This document shows, in pieces, positions 27,599 to 35,263 of a stretch of 64,000 nucleotides of DNA. Position 1 is the stretch's first letter; each line of letters begins with the position of its first letter. The notes beneath the pieces were generated by a model. The model was not told the DNA's origin and searched no databases. It was given only the letters and a program-made list of their open reading frames with translations. The translations under genes were made by a program, and so were the position numbers. The DNA comes from Chitinophaga niastensis (lineage in GTDB: Bacteria > Bacteroidota > Bacteroidia > Chitinophagales > Chitinophagaceae), in contig NZ_PYAW01000002.1 of assembly GCF_003014755.1 (NCBI RefSeq), forward strand, positions 992,001-1,056,000, written 5' to 3'.

Positions 27599-27736
27599 TT
27601 AACAATCATACGTCCTGTGTGTTGTAGTGGTAAAGATCGTATGATCTTTGTTGATACCTTTCCCCTCGTTGGAGATGTTCAATTTGGCAACTTTAATTGA
27701 ACCCAGTTTCATTTTTTTCTCGTTTTTCTTTTTCAT
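27599..27736 (-). CDS. Class I lanthipeptide precursor downstream of LanB
   Basis: Short gene of 45 codons, not far behind LanB on the same strand (44 bases). The leader MKLGSIKVAKLNISN has the K-x-L-x-x-I-K-V-A pattern shared with the plus-strand precursors of this locus. The core has HTIFTTTTHRTYDC, with six Thr in the tail and one Cys at the C-terminus. One Cys allows at most one thioether ring; the other Thr residues could stay dehydrated. It differs from its sisters, which have three to five Cys. A terminator follows. Identification rests on the leader and the neighbourhood. Confidence 0.82.
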   Translation of the reverse strand: MKKKNEKKMKLGSIKVAKLNISNEGKGINKDHTIFTTTTHRTYDC

Positions 27737-27780
27737 ACTAATATGTGTTTAGAGGATGTAGAAAATACGGAGAGATAATT

Positions 27781-30700
27781 TTAGCGGTTATTTTTTGCGG
27801 GTACCGGCTCTTTCGCCTGTTTTTTAAGGATGGCTGTCATAGAGTCATAGTACCTGCTGAGGAAATGATATATAACCAGCTCATGTTTGCGCTGGTTGGA
27901 TAATAGTATTCTGTTAAGGAACATATGAATATAGCTGGAGAGCAGATCATCGCGGTTGATGATGCCTTTTTCAGCAAGTACTGTTTTTATTTGCTGAGAT
28001 CTGATAGTGAAAAGTGCAATGGCTTCTTCTATGCCATTTTCCTCATCCTGGGAAGGATCAAGTATCCCACTCACTTTTCGCATCTCTTCCCGGTATTTGT
28101 CGTTTAGTTGGAGGAGTAAAGGTTTGCCGCCACCAAACTCGTCAAAGAAACCTTTTTGCAGCATTTTTAGTAATGCTGTTTTTTCGGTCAGAGAGTACCC
28201 AAAATCATTGAGCAGCATGTCTACGCCCCTGATAGCCAGCAGCCAGCGGTAATTTTCTCCTTCTTCTTCATCCAGCAGGTTGACGATATTAATTACAGCG
28301 GCACTGTCATAATAAAAAATGGTTTCACTGAATGCCATCGTGTTTGCGCCATAACGTTCTATTTCTCTTTCGTAGGTATCTGTTTGTATCCTGTATACCA
28401 TGTCTTTGTCGGCAAAGTGTTGCATGGCATTGTACAATTTATCCAGTACTTCTTTCCAGAATTCTTTATTGGTATCATTGTGAAACCTGATCCGCAAATG
28501 ATGTTCCGGGTCTGTATAGCGTAAGAAAAACCATTTATCAATGACGCCTGCTGCTATTAATTCACTTGTTAACGGACACAATACTTCTTTTAATATATTT
28601 TCTGCACTGCGGGTACCGCAATAAAGTTTTACGTATAGCCATTCGCTACCGGGAATGAATTGCCTGGCAGGCATTTCATGAGAAGACGTTATAACAGTAC
28701 CAATGGATGGTTTATTGGTTTCCGGCGGAACATTTTTCAGCGGAATGATGAACTCGTTGGTATGTTTTCCGGCCGGACCAGTTATCCAGCAGTTTTCTTC
28801 CGTACTTAAAAATTCCTGTAGGGTAACCTGGTCTTTCTTGAGCAGGGTGGCGGCCAGCAGGTGAAGGGCCGCTTCGTTTTCCAGGTCAATCAATAGCTCA
28901 TTATCTCCTTCCATAATCACTACATAACGGGGCAATTGCAGTTGGTGGCGTATCTCATCAAATATTTCCCTGTAAGGTTTGGTTTGTTCTTTGGAAAGTG
29001 CGGGATAATCTTTTTTGCGCAGTATCCAGGTGCATTTACTCAGGATAATTTTACCATAACGTACCTGCGGCAGGAAGACTTCTTCCGTGGGGAGCTGCCA
29101 TTGCCAGCCGATGCCGGCATGGTAATCCTGGTATTGCAGGTCGCACAGGAATTTATATACCGGTAAGCCATTACGAAAGTTGTGTGCGGTACTGAGTCGG
29201 GGAATAATTATTTTATTCAGCCTTTTAGAACGCAATACGATTTTGTTGTTTTGTACACGTATCATCAGATCTGCCAGTGGGATCTGGTAGGCGTCGGGGG
29301 TATGACTGTTGGCTAAATATACAATTTCATAGTCCCGCAGCCGGGGACGCATGAGTATGTTGCCGGTGCGGGCCTCCGGCAAATGAATGATTTCCGCATA
29401 GATCTTATCGGGATCATTTGCTTCTTCTGCTTTAAGACAGGCCAGCACTTTATCTGTCAACGCCTCATCACCATGACAAAACCTGCCCAGCAGGTTGGCC
29501 GCTGAAGGGCCGCTGCAGCCAGTCATATCAAAAAGGTAATCACCAGCATCTATGGCCGTTGCGCTGCTGCCCAGGAGGCTGCCCATCAGGTACGTGCTGT
29601 ATGGCAATGTAGGGACGTCTTTATCTTTCAGGTCTTCGAGTTGCTGATCTGTTATAACGATTTCCTTGTGCTGCTGCCGTAAACATTGCTGTAGTTGTGC
29701 TGCCTGAAATGCCTGTATTTTGTTCCGGGTAATTGTATCTGCTTTGGCTTCAGGTGTGGGGTAAATACCATCTACCAACGGAGTATGGTCTGTATTGCTG
29801 TTACTATGATCGGCATAACCTATACCTGATTCTGTATCCAGTGCCAGGCTAAGCGGTATTTCCCGTTCTTCATAACGCTGACGGAAAGCATTGCAGAAAT
29901 TTTGCAGGTCGCTGTTGTTATTAGCCCTGGCAAGTTTCCATAGCTGTGCTGTTTGCGAAGTGATGTCGTTAATGATGGTGCTACTGAGCGTATTCTGTGT
30001 AGTAGACAGAAAGAGATCTGTTTGCACAAGATCTTTATTACTGGTATCCGTAACAATAGAGGTAACCAGTGAATGTGTGGTGGTATATTTTTCTATTCCT
30101 GCCTGCTGGTCACGTAGCAGTTCCTGTATACGATGCAGCGGAGCCTGGTATGCCGCAGTGTGTTGCAGGGTATCCAGCCTTTGAACAAGGTGGGAAAAAA
30201 ATTCTTCTCCTGTAACGGTAGGTTCCAGTTCACTTACCAGCAGCTGGTTTTGCAACAGTTCATCTGTAAATGCGGCGGCCTCTTCTGCACTTATATTATC
30301 TTCTTCATTTACAATACTATTACGTATAGCCGGGAGCGTAGCTCCTTTTTCCGCTGTGCGCAGCATCTTATCGAGATAGTTGCTGCTGTTAACGGAGGTG
30401 AGGTAATAATTACGGATCTTATTTTTAATGGTGTATGCAGCATAACGATACCGGCTGCCTATTTTATACAAAGAGTTGTTAGGGAAATAAAGCAGTTGTT
30501 CTTTTATTTCAGGGATGGCAGTGATAGCAGCAGCTAATTCTGCTACATAGTTCATGTCCAGCCGGCAGTGTTTTTTATGCTGTTGGCGGCCAGCCAGTGT
30601 AATAGCAGAGTGGTTGCCCGGTGCGCCGGTGGCGCAGCCTGCAAAAAGCCCGTAAGGAGTACACCGGCTGCTCATACGCAGCAGATAGCGAAATAGCGCT

Positions 30701-30933
30701 GCCGCCAGTTTATTGATTTCTTTTTCATTTTTAAGTGAGCCCTGTTGCCATTTTTCCAGTTCCTGGTATAATTCAGGGGAGGCAATATAAATAGCTTCCT
30801 GCAGGTAAGCATCCTGAAAAATTTCTTTTATGGCAGCTGCAAGGGTAGTGTTGGAAACATTCTTTAACTGATCCGGAAGGCTAATTGATAAAAGTGGCGT
30901 TCTTACGATATAAAAATTTTCGGATTGGGTCAT
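27781..30933 (-). CDS. Full-length class I lantibiotic dehydratase (LanB)
   Basis: Protein of 1050 residues. The N-terminal glutamylation domain (about 1-690) contains YIVRTPLLSI, LLRMSSRCTPYGLFAGCATG (the RxTPYG-type motif) and CHGDEALTD. The C-terminal elimination domain (about 750-1030) has GSEWLYVKLYCGTRSAENIL, WFFLRYTDPEHHLRIRFH and VYRIQTDTYEREIERYG. Both halves are in one chain, in contrast to split LanB pairs known in some Chitinophaga lanthipeptide clusters. It uses glutamyl-tRNA to dehydrate Ser and Thr of the precursor peptides. It is transcribed away from LanC and three precursor genes, with a 244-base control region between. Confidence 0.94.
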   Translation of the reverse strand: MTQSENFYIVRTPLLSISLPDQLKNVSNTTLAAAIKEIFQDAYLQEAIYIASPELYQELEKWQQGSLKNEKEINKLAAALFRYLLRMSSRCTPYGLFAGCATGAPGNHSAITLAGRQQHKKHCRLDMNYVAELAAAITAIPEIKEQLLYFPNNSLYKIGSRYRYAAYTIKNKIRNYYLTSVNSSNYLDKMLRTAEKGATLPAIRNSIVNEEDNISAEEAAAFTDELLQNQLLVSELEPTVTGEEFFSHLVQRLDTLQHTAAYQAPLHRIQELLRDQQAGIEKYTTTHSLVTSIVTDTSNKDLVQTDLFLSTTQNTLSSTIINDITSQTAQLWKLARANNNSDLQNFCNAFRQRYEEREIPLSLALDTESGIGYADHSNSNTDHTPLVDGIYPTPEAKADTITRNKIQAFQAAQLQQCLRQQHKEIVITDQQLEDLKDKDVPTLPYSTYLMGSLLGSSATAIDAGDYLFDMTGCSGPSAANLLGRFCHGDEALTDKVLACLKAEEANDPDKIYAEIIHLPEARTGNILMRPRLRDYEIVYLANSHTPDAYQIPLADLMIRVQNNKIVLRSKRLNKIIIPRLSTAHNFRNGLPVYKFLCDLQYQDYHAGIGWQWQLPTEEVFLPQVRYGKIILSKCTWILRKKDYPALSKEQTKPYREIFDEIRHQLQLPRYVVIMEGDNELLIDLENEAALHLLAATLLKKDQVTLQEFLSTEENCWITGPAGKHTNEFIIPLKNVPPETNKPSIGTVITSSHEMPARQFIPGSEWLYVKLYCGTRSAENILKEVLCPLTSELIAAGVIDKWFFLRYTDPEHHLRIRFHNDTNKEFWKEVLDKLYNAMQHFADKDMVYRIQTDTYEREIERYGANTMAFSETIFYYDSAAVINIVNLLDEEEGENYRWLLAIRGVDMLLNDFGYSLTEKTALLKMLQKGFFDEFGGGKPLLLQLNDKYREEMRKVSGILDPSQDEENGIEEAIALFTIRSQQIKTVLAEKGIINRDDLLSSYIHMFLNRILLSNQRKHELVIYHFLSRYYDSMTAILKKQAKEPVPAKNNR

Positions 30934-30986
30934 AGCTCAAGCGCAACATTAGTGGATGAAGGTAATTGTTTATACTGTTGAAGGAT

Positions 30987-31051
30987 ATCACGGAAAACCG
31001 GTAAATTCTGTGTTTTAACATACACATTTAAAAATCACGCTTTTCCGTGAT
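30987..31051. promoter_or_regulatory. Inverted repeat in divergent lanthipeptide control region
   Basis: Perfect 11-base inverted repeat: ATCACGGAAAA at 30987-30997 and TTTTCCGTGAT at 31041-31051, 43 bases apart. A third ATCACG at 31034-31039 makes a short hairpin with the right arm. It lies between the LanB start and the first plus-strand precursor, where an operator would control both directions. A TATATTTT element directly follows the right arm and may be a promoter -7 box. Confidence 0.55.
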
Positions 31052-31177
31052 CTATATTTTCTGACTTTCTACCTACATTTATAATGGAACCCGTTATTTA
31101 TGTAAACCTATAATTTTTAATATCCTCAAAGAACCTGGCCTCGCTTTCTTTTATTATTCAACAAATAAATTTGTATC

Positions 31178-31339
31178 ATGAGAAAAACACCTGAAAAAAA
31201 ACTTGTACTTAGCAAAGTTAAAGTAGCAAAATTAAGTATCAGCAGCCTTGAAAAAGGAGATGGAAAAGCCCCAACCTACACTGGTTGCAGTCTTTTTATG
31301 AAGTGTACACCACCGATTTCAAAAGATCCATGTTTTTAA
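31178..31339 (+). CDS. Class I lanthipeptide precursor 1
   Basis: Peptide of 53 residues. The leader MRKTPEKKLVLSKVKVAKLS has the Bacteroidota class I lanthipeptide pattern. The core (from about residue 24) carries APTYTGCSLFMKCTPPISK then DPCF, with three Cys and five Ser/Thr able to form thioether rings. It is first of three precursor genes before LanC, with gaps of 13, 29 and 94 bases. No GG cleavage motif is present, so an unlinked protease would remove the leader. Confidence 0.86.
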   Translation: MRKTPEKKLVLSKVKVAKLSISSLEKGDGKAPTYTGCSLFMKCTPPISKDPCF

Positions 31340-31352
31340 AAAATGATCAGGC

Positions 31353-31511
31353 ATGAAAAAGCCATCTGAAAAAAAATTGTATCTCGGAAAAATTAAAGTG
31401 TCCGCTCTCAGCAAAACCCAAAGTGATGCCGTACAACTGACGACAACATGGAATTGTTCGCTGAAAATTATTTGTCACGGACCATCCAGGGATATTATTT
31501 GTATCGATTGA
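31353..31511 (+). CDS. Class I lanthipeptide precursor 2
   Basis: Peptide of 52 residues. The leader EKKLYLGKIKVSALSKTQ matches its neighbours. The core has QLTTTWNCSLKIICHG and SRDIICID, with three Cys and a Thr triplet. It is not related to precursor 1 beyond the leader, which is typical of one enzyme pair acting on several leader-tagged cores. It starts 13 bases after precursor 1. Confidence 0.85.
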   Translation: MKKPSEKKLYLGKIKVSALSKTQSDAVQLTTTWNCSLKIICHGPSRDIICID

Positions 31512-31540
31512 GTACCCGTAATTTTTAAAATATAAGTGTT

Positions 31541-31714
31541 ATGAAAAAGCTATCCGAAAAAAAATTAAGTCTTGGCAAAATAAAAGTAGCCGGCCTTTCT
31601 AAATCAACAAAAAATGAACTGGCAGGATCTTTCGCCTGTGATTCATTCCGTATTTGCACGAATAATATGAGCCAGGGTGCCCCTATTTGCAGTGTGGATT
31701 CCTGTCGTTTCTAA
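31541..31714 (+). CDS. Class I lanthipeptide precursor 3
   Basis: Peptide of 57 residues. Its leader EKKLSLGKIKVAGLSKST is the closest in this locus to the leaders of the remote precursors at 46-47 kb. The core has LAGSFACDSFRICTNNM and APICSVDSCRF, with four Cys and several Ser/Thr. It lies 94 bases before LanC in the same direction. Confidence 0.86.
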   Translation: MKKLSEKKLSLGKIKVAGLSKSTKNELAGSFACDSFRICTNNMSQGAPICSVDSCRF

Positions 31715-31808
31715 TTAATATTAAAAAACTTTTTACCCAATGGCAAAGCACGTACTTTTGAATAGTATGTGTTTTGCCATTACCTGTTTTTATAACGGCT
31801 TTTAATAT

Positions 31809-33023
31809 ATGGATCATAAAAAAGAAACAGCATCGCTGTTACAGCAGATCAGCGATGAACTGGACCAGTTTACAACAAACGATACCAACACAGGACTATT
31901 AGGTGGATATGCAGGCTGTGCCTTGTTTTACGCCTATTATTACCAGATCACCTCCCGGGATGAACACCTGGTTAAAGTACATGAAATTATACAAAAATGC
32001 CTGCAGGCATTATCTGAAGAACCCATGAATGGTTCTCACTGCAGTGGGATCGCAGGCGTGGCCTGGTGTATACAGCATCTCATTACAATGGGGTTCATTG
32101 AAGAAGATGATATGTCGGATGCCTTCGTGGATATCGATGTCATTGTCAGTGATTTTATGGAGGCAGAATTAAGCGTAGGCAGAAACGATTTCCTGCACCA
32201 GGGATTAGGCACCGCACTTTATTTCCTCGAAAGATTGCCGAACCCTACTGCGCAAACACATTTGGAAAAGATAGTATCGCATCTTAAAAATACAGCTATC
32301 ACTGTACCCACGGGTATTACCTGGAAAGATCAGTTTTCAAGCAACAGCCTGGAACAAAAAGACCGCAACTTATTTAACATGGGGCTGGCCCATGGAGTGC
32401 CAGCCATTATAGCTGTACTGGCAAGGATCTATGAAAAGGGTATTGCGGTGGATACCATTGCCCCGCTTATTGAAGGCAGTGTAAAATGGTTGCTGGCTGC
32501 AAAAAAACCGGGTGGTGAAAAAGGACATTCTCTTTACCCTGTCATGGTAGATGATGCCAATGAAATTGTGAATGAGGCACATAGCCGGCTGGGCTGGTGT
32601 TACGGCGATCTTGGCATCGCTACAACGTTATGGGGTGCCGGTGAGCGCCTGCAGCGGAATGATTATAAAGAAGAAGCGCATAATATATTCAAAAATATTG
32701 CACAGTTCAGGGATGTAAAAAACGGGGCAGTACATGATGCCTGTATCTGCCACGGTAGCGCGGGTATTGCTCATATCCTGCAACAGGCTGCTATAGCTAC
32801 CGGTGATCCTTTATTGAAAGAAGGCGCCACCGACTGGCTGCAAACAACCCTGCAAATGAATACCTGGACCGACGGCCCGGCAGGATTCAAGTTTTATCAT
32901 CATCCTAACTATACCAACAGCTACAATGTACTGGAAGGAATTGCCGGTATTGGGTTATCCCTGATCAGCTTTCTTGATACAGACACTAAACCTGCCTGGG
33001 GAAACTGCTTACTCATATCTTAA
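31809..33023 (+). CDS. Lanthionine synthetase C-like cyclase (LanC)
   Basis: Protein of 404 residues with the LanC alpha-barrel pattern of repeated GxxG segments: LLGGYAGCALFY, HCSGIAGVAWC, NMGLAHGVPAII and the later GIAGIGLSLI. Zinc ligands are present as Cys264 in GWCYGD and Cys314-His315 in CICHGSAGIAH. It catalyses addition of Cys thiols to dehydrated Ser/Thr made by LanB. It follows three precursor genes. No transporter, protease or immunity gene lies beside it, so export must use other loci. Confidence 0.94.
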   Translation: MDHKKETASLLQQISDELDQFTTNDTNTGLLGGYAGCALFYAYYYQITSRDEHLVKVHEIIQKCLQALSEEPMNGSHCSGIAGVAWCIQHLITMGFIEEDDMSDAFVDIDVIVSDFMEAELSVGRNDFLHQGLGTALYFLERLPNPTAQTHLEKIVSHLKNTAITVPTGITWKDQFSSNSLEQKDRNLFNMGLAHGVPAIIAVLARIYEKGIAVDTIAPLIEGSVKWLLAAKKPGGEKGHSLYPVMVDDANEIVNEAHSRLGWCYGDLGIATTLWGAGERLQRNDYKEEAHNIFKNIAQFRDVKNGAVHDACICHGSAGIAHILQQAAIATGDPLLKEGATDWLQTTLQMNTWTDGPAGFKFYHHPNYTNSYNVLEGIAGIGLSLISFLDTDTKPAWGNCLLIS

Positions 33024-33161
33024 ACCTTTCATGAAGCGTTTGCCCTGAGATTTTTTTATTATATTACAGATACTAGTAAATGGACATTTTAATTGTGTTC
33101 ACCCGTGATTGTTATGCCAAGACATACCAACATGCCAACGTTACAGCAAACCTGAAAAACC

Positions 33162-33800
33162 ATGATCCGATTATATTTTGTTGATGATCATCCATTAATT
33201 TTGGAGGGGTTGCGCGCCTTACTCAGCCTGGAAAAAGATATCCAGCTGGCAGGGGAAACGCGTACCGGCGTATCATGCCTTAATTTTTTAGTAAACCATA
33301 CAGCAGATGTTATTCTTTTAGACACCCTGTTACCGGATATCAGCGGTGCTGAACTATGCGCTATCATAAAAAAATTATACCCCGGAGTAGTAGTGCTGGG
33401 ACTGAGTTATCATAAAGACTACAGCAACATCGCAGGGATGCTGGAAAGCGGTGCCAGCGGCTGCCTTATGAAAAACGCCGACAAAGAAGAACTGCTGAAG
33501 GCCATTCACGAAGTGTATGCCGGTCATACTTACCTCTCCGCTGAACTGGAACACGCACTGAAAGCAGAAGGCAGGGTCTCCAAAACACAACAACTACATA
33601 TTACCAAAAGAGAAAAGGAAGTGTTGTGGCTCATCGCAAACGGACATACTAACCATGAAATCGCTGAGAAACTGTTTATCAGCGCAGATACGGTAGACAG
33701 CCACCGCAGGAACCTGCTGGGCAAGTTCCATGCCCGTAATACAGCCATGCTCATCAAATGTGCTATCGACTACAAACTACTGGCCCCCATGCAAACCTGA
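33162..33800 (+). CDS. NarL/FixJ-family response regulator
   Basis: Regulator of 212 residues. The receiver domain (1-120) has the acidic pair VDDHP, the phosphoacceptor Asp in VILLDTLLPDISG, and the conserved Lys in GCLMKNADKEE. The LuxR-type helix-turn-helix (about 145-205) has ITKREKEVLWLIANGHTNHEIAEKLFIS in parts, then DTVDSHRRNLLGKF. All key residues are intact. There is no sensor kinase next to it. It lies between LanC and a FecR gene and could control either the lanthipeptide locus or the SusC/SusD locus. Confidence 0.92.
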   Translation: MIRLYFVDDHPLILEGLRALLSLEKDIQLAGETRTGVSCLNFLVNHTADVILLDTLLPDISGAELCAIIKKLYPGVVVLGLSYHKDYSNIAGMLESGASGCLMKNADKEELLKAIHEVYAGHTYLSAELEHALKAEGRVSKTQQLHITKREKEVLWLIANGHTNHEIAEKLFISADTVDSHRRNLLGKFHARNTAMLIKCAIDYKLLAPMQT

Positions 33801-33883
33801 TATTTTTTTTACCAGGCATTAGTTATACCTCCCGGTTTATTCGTCTTACTTATAGCGGATTACTTTTTTGCTGCGCATAAATT

Positions 33884-35071
33884 ATGGTAAACGGGGATGT
33901 CAATGCATGGAAATTCCTGGTAGCACAATACCTGGACAATAAGATTTCGGAAGCCGATCTTAAGGAAATGTTGCGCAAAGCGGGACACGAAGAAGATATG
34001 GAAGTCCTGAGTGCTGTGCTGAAAGCACACTGGGAAGAGGCAAAAAACGTGGAAGATAAGAGTGGTATAGACTGGGACGAGAAATTCGCCACCATGATGG
34101 TGACTGCTCCCGGTACCCCGGTAAAGAAAAATATACGCAGGATACCGGGTATAGCTGTTGCAGCTTGTATTACCCTACTTATAGCCATCAGTGGTTATTG
34201 GCCGTTATTTAAAAAAACACCGGCACCACCGGTGACAGCTTCCGTAACTAAACAATTCGATATCGCTCCCGGCACAGTGGGAGGAGTGCTGATATTAGCC
34301 AACGGCAAACAAATTAAACTGGATAGCGCCGGTAACGGATTGCTGGCGGTGCAGGGCCAAACAAAAATCACTAACCGCCAGGGGCGTATTACTTACAATA
34401 CCGCCGACAAAAACAATGAACAGTTATTATATAATACAATAACAACCCCAAGAAGCAAACAGTTTCAGCTGGTATTAGCTGATGGAAGCAGCGTTTGGTT
34501 AAATGCTGCTTCTTCTGTTCGCTTTCCCACGGCTTTTACCGGAGATGTAAGACGGGTAGAAATAACCGGGGAAGCCTATTTCGAAGTAGCTAAAGCCACC
34601 CGTAACGGAAAGAAAATTCCTTTTGTTGTACACGCCAATGGTATGGATGTGCAGGTACTGGGCACACACTTTAATGTGAGCGCCTATCCTGATGAGCATA
34701 CTATCAAAACTACGCTACTGGAGGGAAGTGTGCTGGTATCCAAAGGCAATGCAAAACAACTTCTGAAACCAGGAGAACAAGCGCAATTAGACCAGGAAGG
34801 AAACTTGTCATTATATAAAGATATTGATACAGAAGGCGTAATGGCCTGGAGAAACGGTTATTTCTCCTTTGATCAGGCCGACTTACCCGGCGTTATGCGG
34901 CAAATAGCCCGCTGGTATGATGTAGATATTGTTTATGAAGGAAACATTGCCAACCGCCGCTTTGGTGGAGAGATTTCACGTAATACCAATGTTTCACAGG
35001 TATTAAAAATACTGGAAGAAAGTAAAATACATTTTAGAATTGAAGATAAAAAGATTGTCGTATTGCCTTAA
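33884..35071 (+). CDS. FecR-type anti-sigma regulator
   Basis: Protein of 395 residues. A cytoplasmic N-terminal part (1-85), a single membrane helix at about 92-108 (IAVAACITLLIAISGYW), a periplasmic FecR domain (about 180-280, with VLADGSSVWLNAASSVRFP, ITGEAYFEVAK and VLGTHFNVSAYPDE) and a C-terminal DUF4974 domain (FSFDQADLPGVMRQIARWYD). FecR senses the STN domain of a SusC receptor and controls an ECF sigma factor. The receptor at 35264 has an STN domain, but no sigma gene is adjacent; a response regulator is in that position. Confidence 0.92.
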   Translation: MVNGDVNAWKFLVAQYLDNKISEADLKEMLRKAGHEEDMEVLSAVLKAHWEEAKNVEDKSGIDWDEKFATMMVTAPGTPVKKNIRRIPGIAVAACITLLIAISGYWPLFKKTPAPPVTASVTKQFDIAPGTVGGVLILANGKQIKLDSAGNGLLAVQGQTKITNRQGRITYNTADKNNEQLLYNTITTPRSKQFQLVLADGSSVWLNAASSVRFPTAFTGDVRRVEITGEAYFEVAKATRNGKKIPFVVHANGMDVQVLGTHFNVSAYPDEHTIKTTLLEGSVLVSKGNAKQLLKPGEQAQLDQEGNLSLYKDIDTEGVMAWRNGYFSFDQADLPGVMRQIARWYDVDIVYEGNIANRRFGGEISRNTNVSQVLKILEESKIHFRIEDKKIVVLP

Positions 35072-35158
35072 ATAGAAGAGCAGCTACTAAACGCTGCTTA
35101 TAGATATAGACAACCAAAACGGAACAGACAACCAAAATACCGGGATTTCAAAATAAAA

Positions 35159-35186
35159 ACCGCCCTGAGGTGAGAGTCAGGACGGT
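35159..35186 (+). promoter_or_regulatory. Hairpin in the SusC leader region
   Basis: ACCGCCCTGA at 35159-35168 and TCAGGACGGT at 35177-35186 form a 10-bp stem with one C-A mismatch, about 80 bases before the SusC ATG and after the FecR gene. It could weaken read-through from FecR or mark the start of the SusC mRNA. There is no strong T-run. Confidence 0.4.
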
Positions 35187-35263
35187 GGCTGGTTTTGATT
35201 CCCCAAATGTGACAATCATTTTGACAAACTGCATTATTGTTCAACCAAAACCTTTACAAAAGT

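Noticed and set aside
31166..31173. TAAATTTG as promoter -7 element of the lanthipeptide precursors
   Set aside because: It lies only a few bases before the ATG, too close for a normal transcript start.
27599..33023. Assignment to a pinensin cluster
   Set aside because: Pinensin-type loci have split LanB proteins and a different precursor; here LanB is one chain of 1050 residues.
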